Below are positions 1 through 7,259 of a DNA stretch of 64,000 nt, piece by piece. The translations under genes and the position numbers were made by a program. The stretch spans positions 1,178,001-1,242,000 of the forward strand of contig NZ_JAJOYR010000001.1 in NCBI RefSeq assembly GCF_021202945.1, in the 5' to 3' direction. Within the stretch, counting starts at the first letter, position 1, and each line of letters begins with the position of its first letter. The DNA is from Stenotrophomonas sp. SY1. GTDB lineage: Bacteria; Pseudomonadota; Gammaproteobacteria; Xanthomonadales; Xanthomonadaceae. The notes under the pieces were generated by a model. It was not told the origin of the DNA. It made no database searches and saw nothing but the letters and a program-made list of their open reading frames with translations.

Positions 1-353
1 AAATAATCGCCACCATCTGTAAGTCCTTGTCGCAGCGGCGGTGTATGGACTTATCCACATGATTCTCCCGCGACTCTCCACATCGGCTGTGGAGAACGTG
101 GAGCGAGCCACTTCCGGGGCTGGCGAAAAATTGGCCACGCATCGAAGAGCCTTGCCGCAGCTGGGCTGTGCGGATTTATCCACATGATCTTCCCATCGCG
201 CTGCACATGCACTGTGGAAAACATCGCTCCAGCACGGCAGAGGATGAGTCTGCCGTGCGTGCAGGCCCGCCATGGAACCGTGAGGGATGCCTGCAAGCGG
301 CATCACCGTGGCGCCATGCAGGCGGTCGACGATTCGGTTGCATGCAGCGGGAA
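1..353. other. Intergenic region with duplicated DnaA-box element
   Basis: No convincing gene lies in this stretch. It contains two exact DnaA boxes (TTATCCACA) at 51-59 and 176-184. Each box is followed about 20-30 bases later by an imperfect inverted repeat of the type CCACA...TGTGG: TCTCCACA/TGTGGAGA at 75-95, and CTGCACATGCACTGTGG in the second copy at 201-217. The two segments, about 47-105 and 171-230, align with each other and look like an old tandem duplication. What lies upstream of the window is unknown, so this could be the regulatory region of a gene to the left. Confidence 0.5.
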
Positions 354-998
354 TCAACGAAACAGGTCCGACTCCAGGCAGAAGCTGATCAGTTCCTGGT
401 CGCTCTGGGTGCCGAGCTTGCGCATGGCGCTGACTTTCTGAGTGCTGACGGTCTTGCTGCTTCGATTCAGGTGCTTGGCGATGTCTCGCACATTCTGGCC
501 ATTGACGAACAGGCGTATGACCTCGAACTCACGCGGCGACAGGCGTGACAGGGACGGCGATGTGCTCCCGCCGTGCAGCGGGTGCACTCGTCCATTCCAA
601 CCCGGCGGACAATGGATGCGATGGTTGAGCAGGGTGGACAGGGCGATGCTCAGTTCCTTCAGGTCACCGCTCTTGCGCACCACGCCACTTGCTCCGGCGC
701 GGTACATGGCACCGATGATCGAAGGATTGGAGATCATCGTCAGGATCAGTACCTTGCTGTCGGGAAAATGGCGGTGCAGGTGTGAGATGAGTTTGATGCC
801 ATCGCCATGTGGGTCATTGCCCGGCATGTTGTAGTCGGAGATCACGATGTCCGGCGCCAGTGCGCGCGTCAGTTCAACCAGGGCGGAAGGGCTTTGTGCC
901 TGACCGACGAGCTCAAAACGTGGATCACCGGCGATCAGCTCGCGGATGCCGGCCAGCACGATGGGGTGATCATCGGCGATGACGACAGTCGTGCTCAT
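354..998 (-). CDS. RcsB-like LuxR-family response regulator
   Basis: This 214-residue protein is a two-domain response regulator. The receiver domain (about 1-125) has the acidic pair in VVIADDHP, the phosphoacceptor Asp55 in ISDYNMPG, and the conserved Lys in VVRKSGD. The C-terminal LuxR-type helix-turn-helix (about 148-205) reads LSPREFEVIRLF...NRSSKTVSTQK. The segments YNMPGNDPHGDGIKLI and KTVSTQKVSAMRKLG strongly recall RcsB and, more distantly, EvgA/BvgA. It is the last gene of a three-gene minus-strand operon and its start overlaps the upstream HPt gene by 29 bp, which suggests translational coupling. It is expected to be phosphorylated through that HPt protein and to bind DNA as a dimer. 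Targets cannot be read from the sequence. Confidence 0.9.
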   Translation of the reverse strand: MSTTVVIADDHPIVLAGIRELIAGDPRFELVGQAQSPSALVELTRALAPDIVISDYNMPGNDPHGDGIKLISHLHRHFPDSKVLILTMISNPSIIGAMYRAGASGVVRKSGDLKELSIALSTLLNHRIHCPPGWNGRVHPLHGGSTSPSLSRLSPREFEVIRLFVNGQNVRDIAKHLNRSSKTVSTQKVSAMRKLGTQSDQELISFCLESDLFR

Positions 999-1872
999 GG
1001 GGGATTCCGACGGGAGGAATGGGGCTGGTCATCGCCTGGGCTTCCAGCTGCGTCAGCGCGAGGTCCAGGCGGACGAGGAAATGGACACTTGCCAGCGGGC
1101 TGGCATTGCTCGCCGGGTCTTCGTCGATGGCTTCCTCCGCTGCCTGTGCGGCGCGGACGAGTCCGGGGCAGGACGCCATCACCAGCGCGCCACGGATCCG
1201 ATGCACCAGTTGTTGCACAAGCTCCAGCTGCGCCATCTGTATCGCGCTCGACAGGCGGAGCTGATCGCTGCGCATGGTGTCCAGGAACACATCCCGCATC
1301 CCATCTGCAACGTGCATCGTGTCTGCCAGCTCGATATCCGTACCGCTCGTTGCGTAGCGGCAAGGCTCGGACGACGGTGATTCGTCGCTGCCGGCGGGTA
1401 CCTGCTGCGCGCGATGCAGCGGCGGCCCCAGTGTGTCATCGGGCTCCCTCTGTCGTGCGGGAACCGGTGCTGCATTCGAGGGCGCGATGCGCCGGGAATC
1501 GACATGGCTGCGAAATCGCCCGAACGCGGCCAGCATGCTCAACCCGACCGATAACAGGGGGATGCTTGCGCCGATCAGGAAGATGCCCGGCACCCCGGCC
1601 GTCGTTGGCGCGCTACCGGCATGAAGACGCGATGGCGCCTGCTTGAAGCTGGGAGCTGCCAATGGGCTTGCATGGCCGGCTGGGCTGGACGGGCGTGCGG
1701 TCGGATGCAGATCGCCACCGCGTGGAACGGGTGTGGTCACGATCTGCCCCTGGCCCAGCAGCCCGTGCGGGCAGGCGGACACAGGCAGCTGTACGCTTGT
1801 TGCAAGCGCGCCAACCAGCAGCATGCCGGCCAACCGCGATGCACGGTGATGTTGGCGGGTTTCAATCACCAT
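970..1872 (-). CDS. Membrane-anchored histidine phosphotransfer (HPt) protein
   Basis: This 300-residue protein lies between a hybrid kinase gene and a response-regulator gene. The C-terminal third holds an HPt-like segment in which His224 sits in LVHRIRGAL, matching the H-x-[LI]-[KR]-G signature of phosphotransfer domains. A hydrophobic N-terminal stretch (about 14-33) and a second one at about 94-118 (GIFLIGASIPLLSVGL) predict membrane anchoring with the HPt domain in the cytoplasm. The intervening 60 residues are Pro/Ala/Gly-rich and low in complexity. It overlaps the kinase gene by 11 bp and the regulator gene by 29 bp. The architecture resembles a much reduced RcsD. The family assignment rests on the motif and context, and the N-terminal half is unlike anything I recognise. 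Confidence 0.7.
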   Translation of the reverse strand: MVIETRQHHRASRLAGMLLVGALATSVQLPVSACPHGLLGQGQIVTTPVPRGGDLHPTARPSSPAGHASPLAAPSFKQAPSRLHAGSAPTTAGVPGIFLIGASIPLLSVGLSMLAAFGRFRSHVDSRRIAPSNAAPVPARQREPDDTLGPPLHRAQQVPAGSDESPSSEPCRYATSGTDIELADTMHVADGMRDVFLDTMRSDQLRLSSAIQMAQLELVQQLVHRIRGALVMASCPGLVRAAQAAEEAIDEDPASNASPLASVHFLVRLDLALTQLEAQAMTSPIPPVGIPHEHDCRHRR

Positions 1873-4729
1873 GCCGCGCCTGCGTTGTGTCGGATCGGAT
1901 CCTGGCTGGCGGTGCCTGCATGACCGCGCCGACCAGGGTGCGGCGCAGTGTCTCGATGTCGACGGGCTTCACCAGAACGCCGTCCATGCCAGCGGCCAGG
2001 CAGCGCGCACGTTCCTGCGGTGTCGCGTTGGCGGTCACGCCGATCACCGGCAGCGTCCGGCCTTGCGTGCGCAGCTGCCGGGTCAGGGCGAGGCCATCCT
2101 GTTCGGGCATGTTGAGATCGGTCAGCACAACGTCGAAGCGCGTGTGGCGGCAGGCCGCTTCGGCTTCATGACCATTGTCGGAGATGCACACGCTGCACCC
2201 CAACGCCTCCAGCTGTTCCTTCAGGAGCCGCTGATTGATCGGGTTGTCCTCGGCAACCAGAACCCGCATCCGCAGTGCCGGGAGCGCGGGCGCCGCCGGG
2301 GTGCTGATCGCTCCGGCCTGGCCCTGTTGCAGGCGCGCGACGGCATGGGCGATGGCGCGGATGCTGAACAGTGTCACGGTGAGCCGGTCAGGATGGATCA
2401 GATCCGGTTCGGGTTGCTCGCCTGCGTCCGCTGCGGTGATCACGCGTGGTCCCCGCCACGCGACCATGACGGCGTCGCGCGGGTCGCTATCCACCAGGAT
2501 CGCGTTGTCTGCATGCGGGACAATGCCGTCGGCATGGGGCAGGGCGGTTGCGCCCCAGCGTCGCAACCACTGGCAGGCGCTCTCGACGAGTTCGGGGACG
2601 GAGGCGCGCACGTACACCGGCGGCGAGGGCAGCAGACAGGGAGCGTCGGTTTCCTGGTTGCTGTTCGTGGCCAGGGGCAGGGGTAACACGACGGTGAAGC
2701 TGGCGCCCAGTCCAGGCTCACTGACCAGCCGCATCTGGCCGTGCATCAGTCGTACCAGGTGGTCGCTGATGGCTAGCCCCAGGCCACTACCGCCCATGTC
2801 CGCTCGCCCTTCGATCTGTTGAAACGGCTTGAACAGATGCCGCTGCTCGCTGGCGGCGATGCCGATGCCGGTGTCGCTGACCTGCCAGCGGATAGAGGCG
2901 ACCCCGTCCTGGCAGCCCTGCAGGCCCACGCGCAGGAAAACACGCCCGCTGTCGGTAAATTTGATCGCATTGCTGAGCAGATTGCCCAGTACCTGTCGGA
3001 TGCGGCCCGCGTCGCCGATCACCCACGCTGGCAGGCGTGGATCGGTACACACAAGGATCTGCAGGCGCTTGCGTGCGGCTGCATCGGCGTAGGCGCGCAA
3101 TGTGCTTTCGGCGAGCTCCAGCGGTGAGAACCGTGCTGGACTCAGGTTGAGCAGCCCCGATTCGATCCGGGCGATGTCCAGGGTGTCGCTGATCAACTGC
3201 AGCAGCACAGAGGATGAGCGCTGGATGATATGCAGGTGTTGGGTCTGCTTTGCATCGAGACGGGTATTGGCAAGTAGTTCCAGCGTGCCCAGCATGCCGT
3301 ACAGCGGCGTGCGTATCTCATGGCTCAGGGTGGCAACGAAGGCACTCTTGGCCTTGCTGGCACGATCAGCCGCGAGGCTGGCCGCGGACAATGCAGCCTG
3401 GATCTGCCGATGCTCGCTGACGTCATTGAATACGCACAGGACCACATCCTGGTCCTGATAGCGTGCGGCGGCATACAGGACCTGCAGCGGACGACCGTCG
3501 TGCGTGCTGAAGTCTGCGGTGAAGTCACTGGCTCGCGCCGAGCTGACTTCGTTGGTGGCATATCGCCAGACATTCAGCCAGTCACCTCCCCGCGTATCCG
3601 CCCCCAGCCAGTCGCGTGCAAGCTGGTTTTCCATCTCCACTTCGCCATCGCGGCGGCGCAGCACGCAGATGCCTACCGGCGCCACTTCGATGACCTTGCT
3701 GCTGAAGTCGAAACTCTCCAGCAACTGCTGATGCTGCCGATGCGCCGGTTGGATCAGCAACCTATCGATTCTGAGGGTGAGCGCCCTCAGCGTGATGATG
3801 GCGGTGGCGCACAACAACAACGTGGCTGCGATGTGACCAAACAGGTCACGCAGCAACACTTGCGGTGGCAGGTGATAGACCAGGCGCCAGCCGTCGCGGC
3901 CGATGCCTTTTATCAGTGCAAGGCCGTCCGGCAGTCCATGCCGCCAGACCGGGCCGAAGGCATCATTCTGGTGGCTGCGCAGCCAGCTGTCGGGCAGCTG
4001 ATCCATGCCGCTGCTCGCGATCCGGTTGCCGCTCTGGTCAAGCAGTGCGCTGCTGACAACGGCATCGCCGCTGATGGTGCGGCGTGTGGCGATCGGGTCG
4101 AGCATCAACACCAGCCAGTGTTGTGGTCTGGGGCCATCGTCAACCGGGCGATACAGAAACAACGTCGCTGCGTCCCGCTGCGATGCCAGCCAATGTACGT
4201 GCGATTGATCCCGTTGCCAGGATGCATGTGCCGAGAGTTTCGCCGAATCAAGCTCGGGCGGGATGGCCATGTTGTGCTGCGAATCGTCGAGCCACTGTTT
4301 GAAGCCGGTGTTGCCATCCACATGAAGTAGACGCACCCCCAGCTCGGAAAGCCTTTGTGCAGATTTCTCTGATAGCGGCAGCTGTAGTTGTTGACCGCCT
4401 CGCGCGTTGCCGAGGAGTAGTGGCTTCATCTGCTTGCCATCAGCCGATTTTCCAGAGGCAACGTGCAGGACGGGCGCGCCTTCCACCACCGAATCGACGA
4501 GATAGTCCAGCAGGGCTTCGCGCTGGTCGAAGTACAGCTGCGCGGTGTATGCGGCGGCATTCATGTCGCGACGATGCTTTGAGACCTTGTCGCTCAGTTG
4601 GGCGAGCAGGTAGAACCCGCCGGTGCCCAGCAGGCAGAGCAACAGGCATAGGGAGAGCCAGCGCAGCAGCATGGTAGCCGCCACCGCAGGGGCGTCAACG
4701 GCAGTGCGCCGTGGCAGAAGGCGATGCAT
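1862..4729 (-). CDS. Hybrid sensor histidine kinase with receiver domain
   Basis: This 955-residue inner-membrane kinase is the first gene of the phosphorelay operon. It has a transmembrane helix at about 18-44, an extracytoplasmic sensor region at about 45-295, a second helix at about 297-318, and a PAS-like region at about 335-440. HisKA follows with phosphoacceptor His470 in LSHEIRTP. The HATPase has an N box (NLLSNAIKF) and G boxes (DTGIGIA, GSGLGLAIS). A C-terminal receiver has VLVAEDNPINQRLL and VVLTDLNMP. No HPt domain is fused to the C-terminus; the separate downstream HPt protein probably takes that role, as in RcsC-RcsD-RcsB. A perfect 16-bp palindrome lies 24-39 bp upstream of the start. 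The signal sensed is unknown. Confidence 0.92.
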   Translation of the reverse strand: MHRLLPRRTAVDAPAVAATMLLRWLSLCLLLCLLGTGGFYLLAQLSDKVSKHRRDMNAAAYTAQLYFDQREALLDYLVDSVVEGAPVLHVASGKSADGKQMKPLLLGNARGGQQLQLPLSEKSAQRLSELGVRLLHVDGNTGFKQWLDDSQHNMAIPPELDSAKLSAHASWQRDQSHVHWLASQRDAATLFLYRPVDDGPRPQHWLVLMLDPIATRRTISGDAVVSSALLDQSGNRIASSGMDQLPDSWLRSHQNDAFGPVWRHGLPDGLALIKGIGRDGWRLVYHLPPQVLLRDLFGHIAATLLLCATAIITLRALTLRIDRLLIQPAHRQHQQLLESFDFSSKVIEVAPVGICVLRRRDGEVEMENQLARDWLGADTRGGDWLNVWRYATNEVSSARASDFTADFSTHDGRPLQVLYAAARYQDQDVVLCVFNDVSEHRQIQAALSAASLAADRASKAKSAFVATLSHEIRTPLYGMLGTLELLANTRLDAKQTQHLHIIQRSSSVLLQLISDTLDIARIESGLLNLSPARFSPLELAESTLRAYADAAARKRLQILVCTDPRLPAWVIGDAGRIRQVLGNLLSNAIKFTDSGRVFLRVGLQGCQDGVASIRWQVSDTGIGIAASEQRHLFKPFQQIEGRADMGGSGLGLAISDHLVRLMHGQMRLVSEPGLGASFTVVLPLPLATNSNQETDAPCLLPSPPVYVRASVPELVESACQWLRRWGATALPHADGIVPHADNAILVDSDPRDAVMVAWRGPRVITAADAGEQPEPDLIHPDRLTVTLFSIRAIAHAVARLQQGQAGAISTPAAPALPALRMRVLVAEDNPINQRLLKEQLEALGCSVCISDNGHEAEAACRHTRFDVVLTDLNMPEQDGLALTRQLRTQGRTLPVIGVTANATPQERARCLAAGMDGVLVKPVDIETLRRTLVGAVMQAPPARIRSDTTQARHGD

Positions 4730-5685
4730 CTGAGCATGCTAGGGAGCGCATGCTGATGTGCACATCAGTGGATTCCTAATTCTGTATCCACAAAAACCCG
4801 AAGGGTGGACTCTGGTCTCCACGGATCTGGAGCAGGGCGGAGACGTGTCTGATCGCATGCTCATGGACGACTCCGTAGTGTCGCTGCGGGGCTCTACCTT
4901 CGACGGCGCATCTGCTGGAGCTGTCGGGCGCGAAGCGGATGTCGATTGCCCCGGGAACCCCGAACGCCGGCGATGCGGCGGTCTTGTCCCTTTGCTGCCG
5001 CCTTCTTGTTGTGCCCATCTTTGTGTCCGACTGTTCCGGAGCAGCAAGTACGGGGCTGGATGAAGCCGGGTGAAGAATCGCTTCCTGGGAGTGCGGCGCA
5101 CATCGCAATTGTCTTCACTGCAGAACGATGCGAGCAGCATGAGGCGCTGTGCTGAAGCCCGCTGGGATCATTGGGTTGGATTCCTGCCCAATTCCTGGGG
5201 AGAGGAAGTTCGTGTAGCTAAAAAGCGTCTCCACGTAATCCCACTCGGCGCAACGATGCATCTTCGTCCTGATTCGAATCACTGTTGTGAGATCGGTGGG
5301 CACACTCGATTGTCTGAATGTTTGCTTCCATCCATTTGATTCGTCTTCTTTTATCAAGGGCAAACGTCGCTCTCGATCATCCGCGTGCGCTGGCTTTGCC
5401 ACTTGATCGCAGCATCCTGGTCAGCGCAATGGTCCATTTCAGTGCGTGATGCATCTGCACGTTGCATGTGGACCTAGTCTCCCTGCGCATCAGCCAACTG
5501 TGTTGTGAGTGCGGGCATGCGCCGCAGCGGTTTCAGAACAGCGAACCGGCTGTTTCGTGTCGATGGAAACGACCACAACCCCTGGCGTCAGCAAAGAAGT
5601 CTCCAAGCATGCCAAGCCGTCGAGGCGAGGTCGGGAGCGGGCCGCGTCGTGCGCGGAATTTGTCGCCACTTGAGGAGGTTGTCGC
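4730..5685. other. Long gap without a supported gene
   Basis: Nearly 1 kb separates the kinase gene from the oprB-like gene. Short open frames exist on both strands (for example 4758-5063 plus and 4776-5108 minus) but none has a recognisable domain, a good ribosome binding site and typical third-position GC bias together. The only clear signal is the palindrome CTGATGTGCACATCAG at 4753-4768 next to the kinase start. The part around 5200-5400 is visibly AT-richer than its surroundings. It probably carries the promoter regions of both divergent flanking genes. Confidence 0.4.
4753..4768. promoter_or_regulatory. Perfect 16-bp palindrome upstream of kinase gene
   Basis: CTGATGTGCACATCAG is an uninterrupted perfect palindrome 24-39 bp before the start codon of the hybrid kinase gene on the minus strand. 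Its position suits a repressor or activator operator. No known regulator is assigned. Confidence 0.4.
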
Positions 5686-7050
5686 GTGAAGAAGTTCCAA
5701 TCCCCCCGCTCGCTGCGTGCGACGGCAGGCGGTCTGTGCCTACTGTCAGTCACCACGATGAGCAACCCCGTGCTCGCCGCGGATGCGTTTTCGAAGGATT
5801 CAAAATGGATGTTTGGCGATTGGGGTGGGACGCGCACAGCGCTTCACGAAAGAGGCTACGAGTTCGATGTCGGCTATGTCGGGGAAGTGGCCACCAACTT
5901 GAGTGGGGGCTACAACGACGACCAGGTGGGGCGCTTTACCGGACAGCTCGCGCTGGGCGCCCGGGTGGATCTGGAAAAGGTGTTCGGCTGGAACGATGCA
6001 GAGTTCAAGTTCTCCGTCACCGAGCGTAGTGGCCAGAATCTGTCCAGGGACCGCATTGGTGACCCGCGAGCCGGGCACCTCAGTTCGGTGCAGGAAGTGT
6101 GGGGACGTGGCCAGACCTGGCGGTTGACCCAGCTTTGGTACCGGCAGAAGTACTTCGATGGTGCGTTGGATGTGAAGCTGGGCCGTTTCGGACCGGGTGA
6201 GGATTTCAACAGCTTTCCGTGCGACTTCCAGAACCTGGCTTTCTGTGGATCGCAGGTAGGGGCCTGGGCCGGCGGCATCTGGTACAACTGGCCGGTGAGT
6301 CAGTGGGCGACACGGGTGAGGTACAACGTTGCCCCGGAATGGTTCGTCCAGGTGGGCGCCTATGAGCAGAATCCGGCCAACCTGGACGATCGTCGCGGCT
6401 TCACTCTCAGCACCAGTGGGCGGCAGGGTACGCTCGTCCCGGTCGAGCTGGTCTGGCAGCCCAGGTTCGGCGCCGACAGGCTGCCCGGCGAGTATCGCGC
6501 CGGTTACTACTACAGCACCTCGCGCGCCGACGATGTGTACGAGGACGTTGACGGCCTGCCACAGCCCCTCAGTGGTGCCGCGTTCAAGTCGCATGATCGC
6601 AAGCATGGCGCCTGGGTCGTGGTGCAGCAGCAACTAACTGTGCGAGACGGTGACGCGTCACGTGGCTTGAAGTTGTTCGCCAACTACACAACGCACGACA
6701 AGGCGACCAATGTGATCGACAACTTCCAGCAGATCGGCCTGGTCTACAAGGGGCCATTCGATGCGCGTCCGCAGGACGATATCGGTGTGGGCGTCGCACG
6801 CATCCACGTCAATGAGGATGTACGCCGGCGGCAGGCGCTGCTGAACGAGGTCAACGGCGTATCCGACTACCTTGATCCGTTGTTCCAGCCGCTGCAGGAC
6901 ACCGAGTACAACGCCGAGGTGTACTACGGCGTGCACGTGGCTGACTGGCTGACGGTGCGCCCCAACCTGCAGTACGTCCGCCACCCGGGCGGTGTTGAGC
7001 AGGTGGAAAATGCGTTTGTTGCGGGCATCAAGCTGCAGACGTCGTTCTGA
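5686..7050 (+). CDS. OprB-family carbohydrate-selective porin
   Basis: This 454-residue outer-membrane protein starts with GTG behind a strong GAGGAGG Shine-Dalgarno (5672-5678). A signal peptide ends near SNPVLAADA. The mature N-terminus carries WMFGDWGGTRTALHERGY, a hallmark of the OprB family, followed by FGRFGPGEDFN-like and DFQNLAFCGS segments and a beta-rich body ending in aromatic Phe (KLQTSF). OprB porins pass glucose and other sugars across the outer membrane. The gene stands alone, convergent with the TonB receptor gene, with hairpins between them. The length fits the family. Substrate cannot be inferred because no sugar kinase or ABC transporter is adjacent. Confidence 0.9.
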   Translation: MKKFQSPRSLRATAGGLCLLSVTTMSNPVLAADAFSKDSKWMFGDWGGTRTALHERGYEFDVGYVGEVATNLSGGYNDDQVGRFTGQLALGARVDLEKVFGWNDAEFKFSVTERSGQNLSRDRIGDPRAGHLSSVQEVWGRGQTWRLTQLWYRQKYFDGALDVKLGRFGPGEDFNSFPCDFQNLAFCGSQVGAWAGGIWYNWPVSQWATRVRYNVAPEWFVQVGAYEQNPANLDDRRGFTLSTSGRQGTLVPVELVWQPRFGADRLPGEYRAGYYYSTSRADDVYEDVDGLPQPLSGAAFKSHDRKHGAWVVVQQQLTVRDGDASRGLKLFANYTTHDKATNVIDNFQQIGLVYKGPFDARPQDDIGVGVARIHVNEDVRRRQALLNEVNGVSDYLDPLFQPLQDTEYNAEVYYGVHVADWLTVRPNLQYVRHPGGVEQVENAFVAGIKLQTSF

Positions 7051-7104
7051 ACGCAGGGCAGCCGGGCAGGTGAGCGGGCGCGCCTCCCATGCGATCAACG
7101 CGAT

Positions 7105-7176
7105 GCCGCCCCTTGCTGCAGGCAAGAGGGGCGGCCACTTGTTGCAGGAGTGACTTCGCGGTCGAGGTCACTCCTG
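7105..7176. terminator. Pair of hairpins between convergent genes
   Basis: Two hairpins fill the spacer between oprB and the TonB receptor gene. The first, at 7105-7134, pairs GCCGCCCC with GGGGCGGC. The second, at 7143-7176, is a perfect 11-bp stem, GCAGGAGTGAC with GTCACTCCTGC. Neither has a long T-run, but the convergent arrangement suggests transcription termination from both sides. Confidence 0.45.
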
Positions 7177-7259
7177 CGCAGTCAGTCAGCACAGGCTTTG
7201 CAAGCGTCTGCCCATTGCGCAAGAGCGCCGGCCGCGATGAATGCAGACTCCAACCCGCC

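Noticed and set aside
1..353. Chromosomal origin of replication
   Set aside because: Two DnaA boxes are present, but dnaA, dnaN, gyrB and an AT-rich unwinding region are absent.
4758..5140. Overlapping short open frames in the gap before oprB
   Set aside because: No domain, no clear ribosome binding site and competing frames on both strands.
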